Assembly: GCF_006864135.1 (NCBI RefSeq)
Contig: NZ_SADV01000005.1
Span: 124,001 to 188,000, forward strand
Direction of reading: 5' to 3'
Length of the DNA: 64,000 bases
Source of the DNA: Lysinibacillus sphaericus
GTDB taxonomy: Bacteria; Bacillota; Bacilli; Bacillales_A; Planococcaceae
The translations under genes and the position numbers were made by a program. Below are positions 17,079-26,014 of this stretch, piece by piece. A model generated the notes under the pieces. It saw only the letters and a program-made list of their open reading frames with translations. It did no database searches and had not been told where the DNA came from. Each line of letters starts with the position of its first letter. The first letter of the stretch is position 1.

Positions 17079-17108
17079 CCTTCCTTCAACGAAATTGCTG
17101 AAGGAAGG
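17079..17108 (-). other. Intercistronic perfect hairpin between preA and the NCS1 permease
   Basis: CCTTCCTTCA (17079-17088) and TGAAGGAAGG (17099-17108) are perfectly complementary with a ten-base loop. There is no T tract on the minus strand, so it is not a standard terminator; mRNA processing or stabilisation is possible. Confidence 0.6.
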
Positions 17109-17223
17109 TGGAATTTCAGTTTATCTTCCTTCGACAAAATACTCCCACCTTAGAAGGTAGTGAGACGAATGAAGATTAAGCCCACAACGCAATTAAGCCA
17201 TGGCGAAATTGATTTTAGACTTT

Positions 17224-18486
17224 TTACTTAGATAGACTGCTAATTAAAGATTGACGTTCATTCCAAGTCATTGATGGAACTGTAGATTTGCGTTCAACCA
17301 TTGTGATGGCATCATCTACAGGACAAACGATTGAGCATAAATTACAGCCTACGCAATCCTCCTCCCGTACTTTCAGCATTGGGCGGCCATCTTCTGAATA
17401 TAAGTCGATACATTGATGCGATGTATCCTCACATGCAATATGGCACTTGTTACAGTTAATGCAAACATCATTATTAATTTCCGCCACGATTTTATAATTT
17501 AAATCCAAGTCACCCCAATTAGAATATCTGGAAACTGAGCGACCTACTAAATCCATAACAGAGGCCATGCCTTTATCGTCTAAATAGTTATTGAGTCCAT
17601 CGACCATATCCTCAACAATACTAAAGCCATGATGCATAGCCGCTGTACAAACTTGCACGCCCGTAGCGCCCATTAATATAAACTCGGCAACATCTTGCCA
17701 GTTGGAAATACCACCAATGCCTGAAATAGGAACATTAATTAATGGATTACGAGCACAATCTGCTACCATATTGAGTGCAATTGGTTTAACTGCAGGACCA
17801 CAATAGCCACCATGTGCACCCTTTCCTGCTACATGAGGCACTGTATTCCATGTATCTAAGTCGACACCGGCTAAGCTGTTAATTGTATTAATCATACTAA
17901 TAGCATCTGCTCCACCTCTTGTGGCCGCTTCTGCCGTTACCGTAATATCGGTAATGTTCGGTGTTAATTTCACAATTACTGGAGTTTTCGCTGTCTCTTT
18001 CACCCAGTACGTTTGCTTTTCCACTAATTCAGGTACTTGACCAGAGGCAGACCCCATTCCTCGTTCTGCCATCCCATGTGGACAGCCAAAGTTAAGCTCA
18101 AGACCATCAACACCCACATCTTCTACTCGTTTAACAATCTCATGCCATTTTTCTTGCTTTGGCTCCACCATTAAGGACGCGATAATTGCGTGATGTGGAA
18201 ACCTTTTTTTCGTCTCATAAATTTCTTGTAAATTCACCTCTAACGGACGATCCGTAATCAGTTCAATATTATTGAAGCCAGCTACTCTTTGTCCGTTAAA
18301 GCTAACAGCTGCAAAGCGTGAAGAAACATTTAAAATCGGATCCCCCAATGTCTTCCATACAGCACCACCCCACCCCGCTTCAAATGCACGTTGTACTTGA
18401 TAGCCTGAATTCGTTGGCGGTGCCGACGCAAGCCAAAATGGATTCGGCGATTTGATGCCCGCTAAGTCAATACGTAAGTCTGCCAT
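17224..18486 (-). CDS. preA: NAD-dependent dihydropyrimidine dehydrogenase, subunit PreA
   Basis: With PreT it reduces uracil and thymine to the dihydro forms (or the reverse) in the cytoplasm. The N-terminal part is a dihydroorotate-dehydrogenase-like FMN barrel: NPFWLASAPPTNSGYQVQRA, LELNFGCPHGM with the catalytic Cys, VIVKLTPNITD and GISGIGGISNWQD. The C-terminal part has two 4Fe-4S clusters: CINCNKCHIAC and CVGCNLCSIVCP. Length is 420 residues. The ATG at 18486 is chosen because AAAGGAGG lies seven bases upstream; the frame is open to 18513. A family A repeat fills the gap between preT and this gene. Confidence 0.96.
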   Translation of the reverse strand: MADLRIDLAGIKSPNPFWLASAPPTNSGYQVQRAFEAGWGGAVWKTLGDPILNVSSRFAAVSFNGQRVAGFNNIELITDRPLEVNLQEIYETKKRFPHHAIIASLMVEPKQEKWHEIVKRVEDVGVDGLELNFGCPHGMAERGMGSASGQVPELVEKQTYWVKETAKTPVIVKLTPNITDITVTAEAATRGGADAISMINTINSLAGVDLDTWNTVPHVAGKGAHGGYCGPAVKPIALNMVADCARNPLINVPISGIGGISNWQDVAEFILMGATGVQVCTAAMHHGFSIVEDMVDGLNNYLDDKGMASVMDLVGRSVSRYSNWGDLDLNYKIVAEINNDVCINCNKCHIACEDTSHQCIDLYSEDGRPMLKVREEDCVGCNLCSIVCPVDDAITMVERKSTVPSMTWNERQSLISSLSK

Positions 18487-18522
18487 AGTTGTTCCTCCTT
18501 TATGCAATCTCACTTGGTTTCA

Positions 18523-18712
18523 TCAATTATGCCTCGGCACAATTGCGTCTAGAATCGGCTTTGTGCTTAGGCCAACAGATGTTTTTTGCGCGAAAGCGTA
18601 GTGCTAACGCAGCTCAGCAGCAAGAAGTTGGTCACTCAGTCGTTGCCACAGCACGTGGCGTTCTTAGACTGAGTTCCTCTATTTCAGCGGATGTTTGGAC
18701 AACTGCTGAAAA
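18523..18712 (+). repeat. Dispersed repeat family A, copy A3
   Basis: It begins with CAATTATGCC-TC-GGCACAATTG, then GCGTCTAGAATCGGCTTTGT, GGCCAACAGATGTTTTTTGC and GCGAAAGCGTAGTGCTAACG. A long hairpin follows, with arms ACTCAGTC (18634-18641) and GACTGAGT (18667-18674) around an inner GCCAC/GTGGC stem. It lies exactly between the preT stop region and the preA ribosome binding site, inside an operon. The 3' end of preT itself runs into related sequence (TGTACC-GTCGCTA near 18771). Confidence 0.75.
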
Positions 18713-18782
18713 GTAACTTTAACTTGCATTCACCTCACCACCTATTGAGATGGGAGCTTCTGCAACTCATCTGTACCTGTCG

Positions 18783-20165
18783 CTACGCTTTCGGTACAAT
18801 AGACACTTTGCTGAAAGAAGTTAAACGTTCATGGATCTTTTTTGCTGCGTTTTTACCTTGCTGTACAGCGGTTACAACCATCGCCTCGCCCTGGCCATTT
18901 CCGAAAACGACATCTCCACACGCAAATACTTTGTCATTCGAAGTTTGCATTGTCGTTTCATCAATATCGACAACACCATTTGTATGCTGTAAGCCAAAAG
19001 CTTCAATCAATGACACGAAACGGGTTTGCCCAATTGCCTTAATAACTGCATCCACTTCAATAATAAAATTGGACCCCTTAATCTCCTCAGGTCTTTGACG
19101 ACCATCAGCACCCGCTTCACCGAGCCTCATTTTTACACATTCAATGCCTACGACCTCGCCTGACTCATTACCAATAATTTTTTTCGGTGCTGTTAACCAC
19201 TTAAACTCCACATTATCCTGCTTGGCAAATTCATATTCAAATTTGTACGCCGTCATTTCCTTTTGTGTTCTTCTATAAAGAATTTGAACATTGTCAGCAC
19301 CTAAGCGCACTGCACATGTAGCACCGTCAATCGCGGTATTTCCCGCACCAATGACAGCCACCCGCTTCCCAACAATATCTTTTGTAAGCGGTCCCATTTT
19401 TGTTTTTCTGACAAACTCTATCGCATCATGTACACCGTCTAAATCTTCTCCTTCAATGCCCAGATTCGGCACAGCTCCCATACCCACTGCTAAAATAACA
19501 CTGTCATATTGCTCCAAAATTTCTTCAGCAGAAATCTCTACACCGACAGTTGTGTTCGTTTTGATTTCCACACCAAGCTTTTCGATTTGTTCAATTTCCC
19601 AATCAACGACTTCATTTGGTAAACGGAACGACACTATACCAAAGTTCCCTAAGCCACCAGCTTTCGCTTCAGCTTCATAAATAGTGACCTGATAACCAAT
19701 TCGGCTGAGTTCACGCGCAGCCGATAAACCAGCAGGACCTGCACCAATAATCGCTACCTTCTGTCCATTGCTTTGCCCTTGCTTAAATAGCTGAACACTC
19801 GTTGACATTGCCCAATCTGTTGCATAGCGCTGCAGCTCCCCGATTTTAATTGGCTTTGTTGAGGAATTTAACACACACGCCCCTTCACATAGTTCCTCCG
19901 TTGGACAAACCCTTGCACAACTTGCACCAATTGGATTTGCTTCTAATATAGTCGTAGCAGAGCCCTTCAAATTACCAGAAGCAATTTTTTTTATGAAATT
20001 TGGAATTTGAATACTCGTTGGACAAGCTTTAATACATGGTGCATCGTAGCAATATAGACAACGATTGGATTCCTCTATTGCTTCATTCTTTGTCATCCTG
20101 CTAGTCAATTCCATAAAATTACGTGTTAACAGTTGGGACATTGTATTTTCTTGATTCGGAGCCAT
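18783..20165 (-). CDS. preT: NAD-dependent dihydropyrimidine dehydrogenase, subunit PreT
   Basis: The electron-transfer partner of PreA, passing electrons between NAD(H) and the FMN subunit through FAD and Fe-S clusters. The N-terminal Cys-rich region CLYCYDAPCIKACP and GASCARVCPTEELCEGAC binds 4Fe-4S clusters. FAD-binding GAGPAGLSAARELSRIGYQ follows, then NAD(P)-binding VIGAGNTAIDGATCAVRLG and the FAD-closing FACGDVVFGNGQGEAMVV. The ATG at 20165 has GGGAG eight bases upstream; the alternative GTG at 20171 is too close to it. Length is 460 residues. The last codons (SIVPKA) fall in repeat-like sequence. Confidence 0.95.
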   Translation of the reverse strand: MAPNQENTMSQLLTRNFMELTSRMTKNEAIEESNRCLYCYDAPCIKACPTSIQIPNFIKKIASGNLKGSATTILEANPIGASCARVCPTEELCEGACVLNSSTKPIKIGELQRYATDWAMSTSVQLFKQGQSNGQKVAIIGAGPAGLSAARELSRIGYQVTIYEAEAKAGGLGNFGIVSFRLPNEVVDWEIEQIEKLGVEIKTNTTVGVEISAEEILEQYDSVILAVGMGAVPNLGIEGEDLDGVHDAIEFVRKTKMGPLTKDIVGKRVAVIGAGNTAIDGATCAVRLGADNVQILYRRTQKEMTAYKFEYEFAKQDNVEFKWLTAPKKIIGNESGEVVGIECVKMRLGEAGADGRQRPEEIKGSNFIIEVDAVIKAIGQTRFVSLIEAFGLQHTNGVVDIDETTMQTSNDKVFACGDVVFGNGQGEAMVVTAVQQGKNAAKKIHERLTSFSKVSIVPKA

Positions 20166-20171
20166 TTCCAC

Positions 20172-20459
20172 ATCTCCCTCATGTGTTCATTTTTTCCTTT
20201 TTATTACCCTTTGGCGTAGTTTTCGCTGCTAGAACCATTGAAAAAGAGCACCACCTAGAGAGATAGATAGTCTTCTGCAGCTAATGAAGATATTACGAGA
20301 CCGATTGCTCTGTTCTCCATCCAAAGCAATCGGTCATAAAGTGAAACTTTAACCAGTGGGGTTTTTATTCATCCCCACTGATTATTAGTTGAACGAATCG
20401 GGCTTTTAAGGGCAGTCCTACCTTCTTTGCTGTTGCAAATATCTTGTGGCAGGATAATG
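20172..20459 (-). other. Intercistronic region with two hairpins between hydantoinase gene and preT
   Basis: GACCGATTGCT and AGCAATCGGTC (about 20301-20335) form one perfect stem. CAGTGGGG and CCCCACTG (about 20353-20383) form another. Neither has a strong T tract on the minus strand. They could tune expression between the hydantoinase gene and preT-preA. Confidence 0.5.
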
Positions 20460-21863
20460 CTAAATGTTTAGTGCTTCCGCAGCCGTTGTTTTTAATGCAC
20501 GTTTTATATATTGCCCGCTACCTAGTACACCAACAAATTCTTTATTTTTAATGACATATTCGCCACGTACTAGTACGCTTATTGGTTCACCCGTTACTTC
20601 CCATCCCTCATATGGGTTATAATCTACGTTCATATGATGTGTTTTCGCAGAAATTTCTCGTTTTATCTCTGGATCAAAAATAACGATATCGGCATCAGAA
20701 CCGATTGCAATCGTCCCTTTTTGTGGGAATAAACCAAATATTTTTGCTGCACTTGTGGAAATCATATCGACAAACTCATTGATAGAAATTTTTCCTTTTG
20801 CCACACCTTCTGAATATAAAATACTAAAGCGATCTTCAATAAAAGGCCCACCATTAGGAATTTTAGAAAAATCATTTATTCCTAACTGCTTTTTACCCTT
20901 AAAACTAAATGAACATTGGTCAGAGCCAATTGTTTGTAGTTGTTTTGCTTTTAGAGCATTCCATAAATGATCCTGATGGTATTTCGGTCGAAGTGGTGGG
21001 GACCAAACATATTTTGCACCCTCAAAACCTGGTTGTGCTAAAGCAGATTGATCCAAAGTTAAATATGGTGGACATGTTTCACCATAAACGTCATAGCCTT
21101 TTTCACGCGCAGCAATGATCTCATCTACTGCCTCTTTACAAGTTACGTGCACAACATAAAGGGTAGCGCCAGCAATATGGGCTAACTCAATCGCACGTTT
21201 TGTCGCTTCGCCTTCTAATTCAGCTGGACGAGTGAGCGCATGATAAATCGGCTCCTTATGACCTGCACGTCGCGCCTCTTCTACAAGCTCATCAATAACA
21301 GAACCATTTTCACAGTGCACCATAACAACAGCACCGAGGTTTTTCGCCATTTTAAAAGCTTTAAAAAGGGTGCGATCCGAGGCTTGAAATTCTTTCGCAT
21401 AAGCCATAAATACCTTGACAGAAGTAATACCCTCTTGCTCTAAGATCTGCGGCAATTCGGCTTCTGTTTCAGTGGTTAAATCACCAATCATTAAGTGGAA
21501 TCCATAGTCTATGGCTGATTTCCCCTTCGCCTTGTCATGCCACTTTTCAACTGCAGCTGAAAGTTTATCCTCGCCAGCCGTTAAGCAGAAATCCAAAATA
21601 GTAGTAGTCCCACCGAAAGCCGCTGCAATAGTACCAGATTTCCAATCATCATCAGTCACAGTATGGTTAAATGGCATATCTAAATGTGTGTGTGGATCAA
21701 TTCCTCCTGGCATCACATATTTACCAGTAGCATCAATAACTTCTGCCCCAATGTCAGATAGATTTTTGCCAATTTGTACAATTTTTCCGTTTTCAATTAA
21801 AATATCTGCCTCAAAAACATCTGCAGCTGTCGCCACTCGTCCACCTTTAATAATTTTTTTCAT
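20460..21863 (-). CDS. Dihydropyrimidinase / D-hydantoinase
   Basis: A metal-dependent cyclic amidohydrolase that opens dihydrouracil or 5-substituted hydantoins to N-carbamoyl amino acids. The binuclear metal site is visible: PGGIDPHTHLDMPF (two His), SVKVFMAYAKEFQ (Lys that is carboxylated), VVMVHCENG and TLYVVHVTC (His), and TIGSDQCSF (Asp). Length is 467 residues from the ATG at 21863, which has GTGAGGGG upstream. It follows the M20 amidohydrolase gene by 66 bases. Within the pathway it acts after PreTA and before the N-carbamoyl hydrolase. Members are often annotated hydA or dhT; exact substrate preference is not deducible. Confidence 0.94.
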   Translation of the reverse strand: MKKIIKGGRVATAADVFEADILIENGKIVQIGKNLSDIGAEVIDATGKYVMPGGIDPHTHLDMPFNHTVTDDDWKSGTIAAAFGGTTTILDFCLTAGEDKLSAAVEKWHDKAKGKSAIDYGFHLMIGDLTTETEAELPQILEQEGITSVKVFMAYAKEFQASDRTLFKAFKMAKNLGAVVMVHCENGSVIDELVEEARRAGHKEPIYHALTRPAELEGEATKRAIELAHIAGATLYVVHVTCKEAVDEIIAAREKGYDVYGETCPPYLTLDQSALAQPGFEGAKYVWSPPLRPKYHQDHLWNALKAKQLQTIGSDQCSFSFKGKKQLGINDFSKIPNGGPFIEDRFSILYSEGVAKGKISINEFVDMISTSAAKIFGLFPQKGTIAIGSDADIVIFDPEIKREISAKTHHMNVDYNPYEGWEVTGEPISVLVRGEYVIKNKEFVGVLGSGQYIKRALKTTAAEALNI

Positions 21864-21929
21864 TCTGCCCCTCACCCTTCGTAAAATAATGGAGAAAGCT
21901 CTATCATGACAATGTTAGGAAAATCTACT

Positions 21930-23174
21930 TTAATGTAACGTGTAAGATTCCCCCATACTGAACTTTGTTTGTAGCATTAACACTGTTTCTAGTAATACAT
22001 CTGCTCCTTTCGCACAATCCTCAAATGTTGTTTCCTCTTCCTCGCAATGACTCTTACCATTAATACTTGGTACGAAAATCATCGCTGATGGAACAATGCT
22101 TGCCATGTATTGCGCATCATGTCCTGCCCCGCTAAACATTCGGTGAGCAGTATAACCAAAGCTCTGACAAGCCCTTTCCACTTCATTACAAATATGAGTA
22201 TCAAAATAGACTGTATCTCTACCCCATAGCTTAACTGGCTTAATGCTACAGCCCATATCCTCTGTAGGAAGATTATTCAGTATGGCCTCTACCTTTTGCA
22301 TGACCTCTGGTTTTTGATGACGTGAATCTATCGTAAATGTCACATTGTTCGGTATCACGGTATGAATATTTGGTGAAACATTCATTCGTCCAAATGTAAA
22401 CACTAACTGTTCATCGATTTTTCCGAGCTCTTCATGTAAATACGAAATGATTTTTGAAGTTACGATCATCGGATCTTGACGCATTGTCATCGGTGTCGTT
22501 CCAGCATGATTGGACTGCCCTGTAACCGTAATCTCATAGCACACCATACCTAATACACCTTCAACAACGCCAATTTCCAACTGCTTTGCCTCTAGAACAG
22601 GTCCTTGTTCGATATGCAATTCAATATAAGCAAGTGCTTCCTTTAAGCGATTTTCTTGATCTCCTTCATAGCCACTTGCTTGCAGTGCTTCTTTGAAACT
22701 AGTGCCGTTTTTGTCGATAGATTGCAGCATTTTTTCTTTATCAAATTTCGCTGAAATAACTCCAGAGCTCATCATGGCTGGATCAAAACGAGCACCTTCT
22801 TCATTCGTGAAATTCACAATCATTATCGGGATATCTAGCTCAATCTCGTTTTCTTTTAATGTTCTAATGGCCTCAATAGCCGTTAAAACGCCTAATACAC
22901 CATCAAATTTCCCACCCTTTTCAACGGAATCTAAATGCGACCCCATAACAATTGGAGGAACATCCTTTTTCCCAGGTAAAATAGCATAAACATTACCCAT
23001 ATCATCGATTTTGATGTCCATCCCTAATTCATCACAACACTCACAAAAATAGTTTCTTGCTAATACATCCTCATTCGAAAGAGACAAACGAGTTACGCCA
23101 CCATTTTCAGTAGCTCCAAATTGGCTAAATTGTGCAATTAACTCTTGCAATCGTCTACTATTACACTTATACAT
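21930..23174 (-). CDS. M20-family N-carbamoyl amino acid amidohydrolase / beta-ureidopropionase type
   Basis: The enzyme hydrolyses N-carbamoyl compounds (N-carbamoyl-beta-alanine, N-carbamoyl-L-amino acids or allantoate) to the amino acid, CO2 and ammonia. Metal ligands are visible in VMGSHLDSVEKGGKFDGVLG, TNEEGARF and ELHIEQGPVLE, and the dimerisation-domain signature in GQSNHAGTTPMTMRQDP. Near the C-terminus is SGAGHDAQYMA. Length is 414 residues from the ATG at 23174 (GAGAGGA upstream); the frame is open to 23207. It is the first gene of the minus-strand operon, transcribed away from the pucR-type gene. In this context a beta-ureidopropionase role is the most likely, giving beta-alanine; allantoate amidohydrolase cannot be excluded. 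Confidence 0.92.
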   Translation of the reverse strand: MYKCNSRRLQELIAQFSQFGATENGGVTRLSLSNEDVLARNYFCECCDELGMDIKIDDMGNVYAILPGKKDVPPIVMGSHLDSVEKGGKFDGVLGVLTAIEAIRTLKENEIELDIPIMIVNFTNEEGARFDPAMMSSGVISAKFDKEKMLQSIDKNGTSFKEALQASGYEGDQENRLKEALAYIELHIEQGPVLEAKQLEIGVVEGVLGMVCYEITVTGQSNHAGTTPMTMRQDPMIVTSKIISYLHEELGKIDEQLVFTFGRMNVSPNIHTVIPNNVTFTIDSRHQKPEVMQKVEAILNNLPTEDMGCSIKPVKLWGRDTVYFDTHICNEVERACQSFGYTAHRMFSGAGHDAQYMASIVPSAMIFVPSINGKSHCEEEETTFEDCAKGADVLLETVLMLQTKFSMGESYTLH

Positions 23175-23256
23175 ATGCAAGTCCTCTCTTTCACAGTAGT
23201 TATACACATTCTATAAAAGATAAAAATTATGAGATATAGATAGCAAACTAAAAAAA

Positions 23257-23274
23257 TATGTGCATCTGCACATA
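23257..23274. promoter_or_regulatory. Palindromic operator candidate between the pyrimidine operon and pucR-type gene
   Basis: TATGTGCA-TC-TGCACATA is a perfect palindrome in the 138-base divergent intergenic region. It is well placed to control both directions. PucR of Bacillus acts on purine-degradation genes; that this site binds the local regulator is inference. Confidence 0.6.
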
Positions 23275-23312
23275 ATATATGGTAAGTTATGTTCATAATA
23301 AGGGGGGAGAAA

Positions 23313-24482
23313 ATGGGGACAATTCGCAAAATTGTAGAGGGAGTTCAATTCCCAATGCTAACATTAGTAGCTGGACATAACGGAACGTATCGAAGAGTTA
23401 CAGGGATTAACGTAGTAGAAAGCATCGATTTAATTATGTTTTGTAGACCTAATGAATTAGTCGTGACTACAGGTATTAATTTATCTTCTGATGGAGATTC
23501 CTTAGAGCAACTCGTAAAACTAGCTTTCACTAAAAAAGTAGCTGGTTTCATTTTTAATACTGGCCCATATATTCCAAATATACCAGAATCAGTCATCTCT
23601 TTTGCCAATGAACATGATTTCCCTATTTTTCATATGCCATGGAATTATCGAATAGCCGATCTATTAAAAACAACATTTCAATTTATCGCCAATCACCATC
23701 AAGAGCTTTCTATCGAAGAAAAGGTTCTTTATAACTTACTTTTTCACTACAAACAAAACGCCAACTATATTAAAGATCAATTAGCACTACTAGGTTTTCC
23801 ACAAGGTAAGGAACTAGCCATTATTTCATGTACAACAAATGGTGCACAAGCTAATATTGACCGTTACGAGGTCATGATCCAATTTGCATTTCAAAATAGA
23901 TATAAACGCTTCTTAAAACTTAAACATAAAAATCACCTCATCTTTTTAATCGACAGAGCACAAATCAATACACCAAATACTCCCTTCTCAAAAGTTGTTG
24001 AAGAAATTTACGACAAAATTACGCAAAAAAATGGTTACTTGGATATTATCATAGGTAAAGGAAATTATCATAAAGAGCTTGAAAATGTCCGCAAAAGCTA
24101 TAATGAGTCATTAACAGTTATCCAATTAGCAAAGCTTCATAACAATCGCTTCCTATATAAATATAAAGAAATTGGTGCCTACAAAATTATCATGGCCGTG
24201 CAAAATCAAACATTAATCAAATCATATAGCCAAGACATTTTAGGTCAGCTTTATCGCTATGATGAATTGCATAACTCAGATTATGTACAATTTCTACGCA
24301 TTTATCTCGATGAAAATGGAAGTACCCGTAGGATTAGTGAGCGTCTATTTATTCATCGCAACACAGTACTTTATAAAATAAAAAAAGTAGAAACGCTATT
24401 AGATATGGACTTAAGCAACCCATTTACAAAAACAAATCTCTATATTGCATTTTTGATTGAGGATGTGTTGACGCACCAATAA
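23313..24482 (+). CDS. PucR-family transcriptional regulator of pyrimidine/hydantoin catabolism
   Basis: 389 residues. The N-terminal PucR domain (about residues 1-120) begins MGTIRKIVEGVQFPMLTLVAG and includes FCRPNELVVTTGINL and EHDFPIFHMPWN. A central region of GGDEF-like fold follows. The C-terminal helix-turn-helix has RISERLFIHRNTVLYKIKK. PucR proteins are activators or repressors of purine and related catabolic operons and respond to pathway intermediates. The ATG at 23313 follows AGGGGGGAG; the frame is open to 23289. Divergent orientation from the catabolic operon, with a perfect palindrome between them, supports local control. Confidence 0.9.
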   Translation: MGTIRKIVEGVQFPMLTLVAGHNGTYRRVTGINVVESIDLIMFCRPNELVVTTGINLSSDGDSLEQLVKLAFTKKVAGFIFNTGPYIPNIPESVISFANEHDFPIFHMPWNYRIADLLKTTFQFIANHHQELSIEEKVLYNLLFHYKQNANYIKDQLALLGFPQGKELAIISCTTNGAQANIDRYEVMIQFAFQNRYKRFLKLKHKNHLIFLIDRAQINTPNTPFSKVVEEIYDKITQKNGYLDIIIGKGNYHKELENVRKSYNESLTVIQLAKLHNNRFLYKYKEIGAYKIIMAVQNQTLIKSYSQDILGQLYRYDELHNSDYVQFLRIYLDENGSTRRISERLFIHRNTVLYKIKKVETLLDMDLSNPFTKTNLYIAFLIEDVLTHQ

Positions 24483-24646
24483 ATTTTATCACCATAAGAT
24501 TTCCGTTCTAAACTCCCAAAATCTAGTTTGTTGGTGTCCATATACTATTTCTAAGTGATTGCGGCTAATGAAGGGCTTCTAGAACCGCTTCGTCATCACG
24601 GTGCCAATCCCTTATATCTTTGCGGATTTTTATCTTAGCTATAACG

Positions 24647-24683
24647 AAAAAACTGACGCACCAAATGGTCATCAGTTTTTTTT
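24647..24683. terminator. Bidirectional terminator between pucR-type and DUF378 genes
   Basis: AAAAAACTGA and TCAGTTTTTT are perfectly complementary (24647-24656 and 24672 on). It ends the pucR-type gene on the plus strand and the DUF378 gene on the minus strand. The 24483-24646 gap holds nothing else recognisable. Confidence 0.75.
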
Positions 24684-24700
24684 GAGGAATAAACTCGAGG

Positions 24701-25081
24701 TTATTTTTTGTTTTTATTTTTATTTTTACTATGTGAATCTTTTTTTTCTTCTTTTAGCACATTAGTTGTTTTTAAAGCAGTAAAATCTGCTTCATCACCA
24801 AACTCCATACCATAGTTTGGATTTCTGTCTATGCGAGTATGATGGTCATGGTCATGATTTAAATCAGGAACAAGATCTTCGTCCTCATCAAATCGCATAA
24901 TAAGAACAGGTAAGGATATTAGTCCTGCTAATCCAACGAATGCATAAATCCATCGTGACAATACTGCTGTCTGTCCACCGAACAAATAGGCAACTAAATC
25001 AAATCTAAAGAATCCTATAAGTCCCCAGTTGATTGCGCCTATGATGACTAACACTAAAGCGATTCTATAAACTACGCTCAC
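24701..25081 (-). CDS. DUF378 (YuzA-like) small membrane protein
   Basis: 126 residues from the GTG at 25081, which has GGAGG seven bases upstream; the frame extends to 25135. The N-terminal 65 residues form the DUF378 domain with two transmembrane helices: YRIALVLVIIGAINWGLIG and a second around WIYAFVGLAGLISLPVLI. The C-terminal tail is hydrophilic, with an acidic stretch (DEDEDLVPD), a His/Asp run (DHDHHT) and a Lys/Asn-rich end. DUF378 proteins have no known function. The His/Asp tail could bind metal, but that is a guess. The usual YuzA protein is shorter, so the tail is an extension. Confidence 0.82.
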   Translation of the reverse strand: MSVVYRIALVLVIIGAINWGLIGFFRFDLVAYLFGGQTAVLSRWIYAFVGLAGLISLPVLIMRFDEDEDLVPDLNHDHDHHTRIDRNPNYGMEFGDEADFTALKTTNVLKEEKKDSHSKNKNKNKK

Positions 25082-25135
25082 GTTTACACCTCCTTCACTT
25101 GTAAATACGAAGCCAGTAATATACCGGAAGTTCAT

Positions 25136-25719
25136 TCTTCACATGTATAATAAGCGTCGATATTGCAAAAAAAAATGTCATAACAAGTGGTAAAATTACA
25201 AATACTTATTGTGTAAATTAACTCGCTCATTTGACGGTCTTATTTTTAGCAGTAACCGCTTATTTATACAAAGGCATTCCTGGCTAAGTTATATTACAAA
25301 CAAAGGGAACGTTAAAAGTTGAAGACAATAAACCGCTTTTTAAAATGCTGCTTATTACTACATCTGAAAAATCCAACTCACCTTCTGCATTCTCCTTACT
25401 GGTTTACAGCCATCATATTATAAGGAAATATCCATTTACTTCGTCCTTATTCTTGTTCTTATGGTCTTTGAAAAAATCGAAGAAATCCTAACCAAATCAT
25501 CTACCAATTGGCTATTTAAATAGAACAGCAATTTGTTGACCGCTGATCGGAAAAGCCACCAAGATTGTGATGAACTAAATATCTAAAATAGTACTTAACG
25601 CTAACTTATTTAGTTTCAAAATCAAAATAATTACCAAACATAAATATTACATATAATAAATGTGAATAGTCTATAAAAAATTTTCAATACCAATATTCTA
25701 CAAAAAGAAAGGGAGTATT
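25136..25719. other. Intergenic region with possible decayed coding sequence
   Basis: About 580 bases with no intact gene. On the plus strand, short open stretches read LAHLTVLFLAVTAYLYKG (about 25220-25283) and, in another frame, ISIYFVLILVLMVFEKIEE (about 25430-25490, ending in TAG near 25520). These are hydrophobic and could be the remains of a small membrane protein gene, but I do not recognise a family. Confidence 0.35.
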
Positions 25720-25896
25720 ATGAAAAAACTGATAATCATTAGGATTTTAGCATTTTTAGCCGTATCACTAATCCTTTTTGCAGATGGTGTCCAAACAGCT
25801 GATTTTCTTTTTTGTCTTCTATTGTCACTATTCTTTATTGGTAATCCTTGGTACGAACTTTTTAAACATAAATTTAGGATTAGGAGAAATCTGTAA
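25720..25896 (+). CDS. Small membrane protein, 58 residues, unknown
   Basis: The start ATG follows GAAAGGGAG by four bases. The protein begins MKKLIIIRILAFLAVSLILF, has a short polar break (ADGVQTAD), then a second hydrophobic segment FLFCLLLSLFFIG, and ends with a basic tail KHKFRIRRNL. This predicts two membrane helices with the tail in the cytoplasm. A bidirectional terminator follows about 50 bases after the stop codon. I do not know the family. The gene is supported by its ribosome site, membrane pattern and terminator rather than by homology. Confidence 0.6.
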   Translation: MKKLIIIRILAFLAVSLILFADGVQTADFLFCLLLSLFFIGNPWYELFKHKFRIRRNL

Positions 25897-25947
25897 AAGG
25901 TACTTTATCTATGGGCAAACTAATAAAATTTTCACATCAAAAAAGCA

Positions 25948-25987
25948 TGAGAAATCAACTTTTTACATTGATTTCTCACACTTTTTA
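25948..25987. terminator. Bidirectional terminator between the 58-aa gene and dinG
   Basis: TGAGAAATCA (25948-25957) pairs perfectly with TGATTTCTCA (25969-25978). T-rich tails are present on both strands, so it can end both convergent genes. Confidence 0.8.
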
Positions 25988-26014
25988 AAGTTTTGACCAG
26001 AAAAGGGATTTCAA

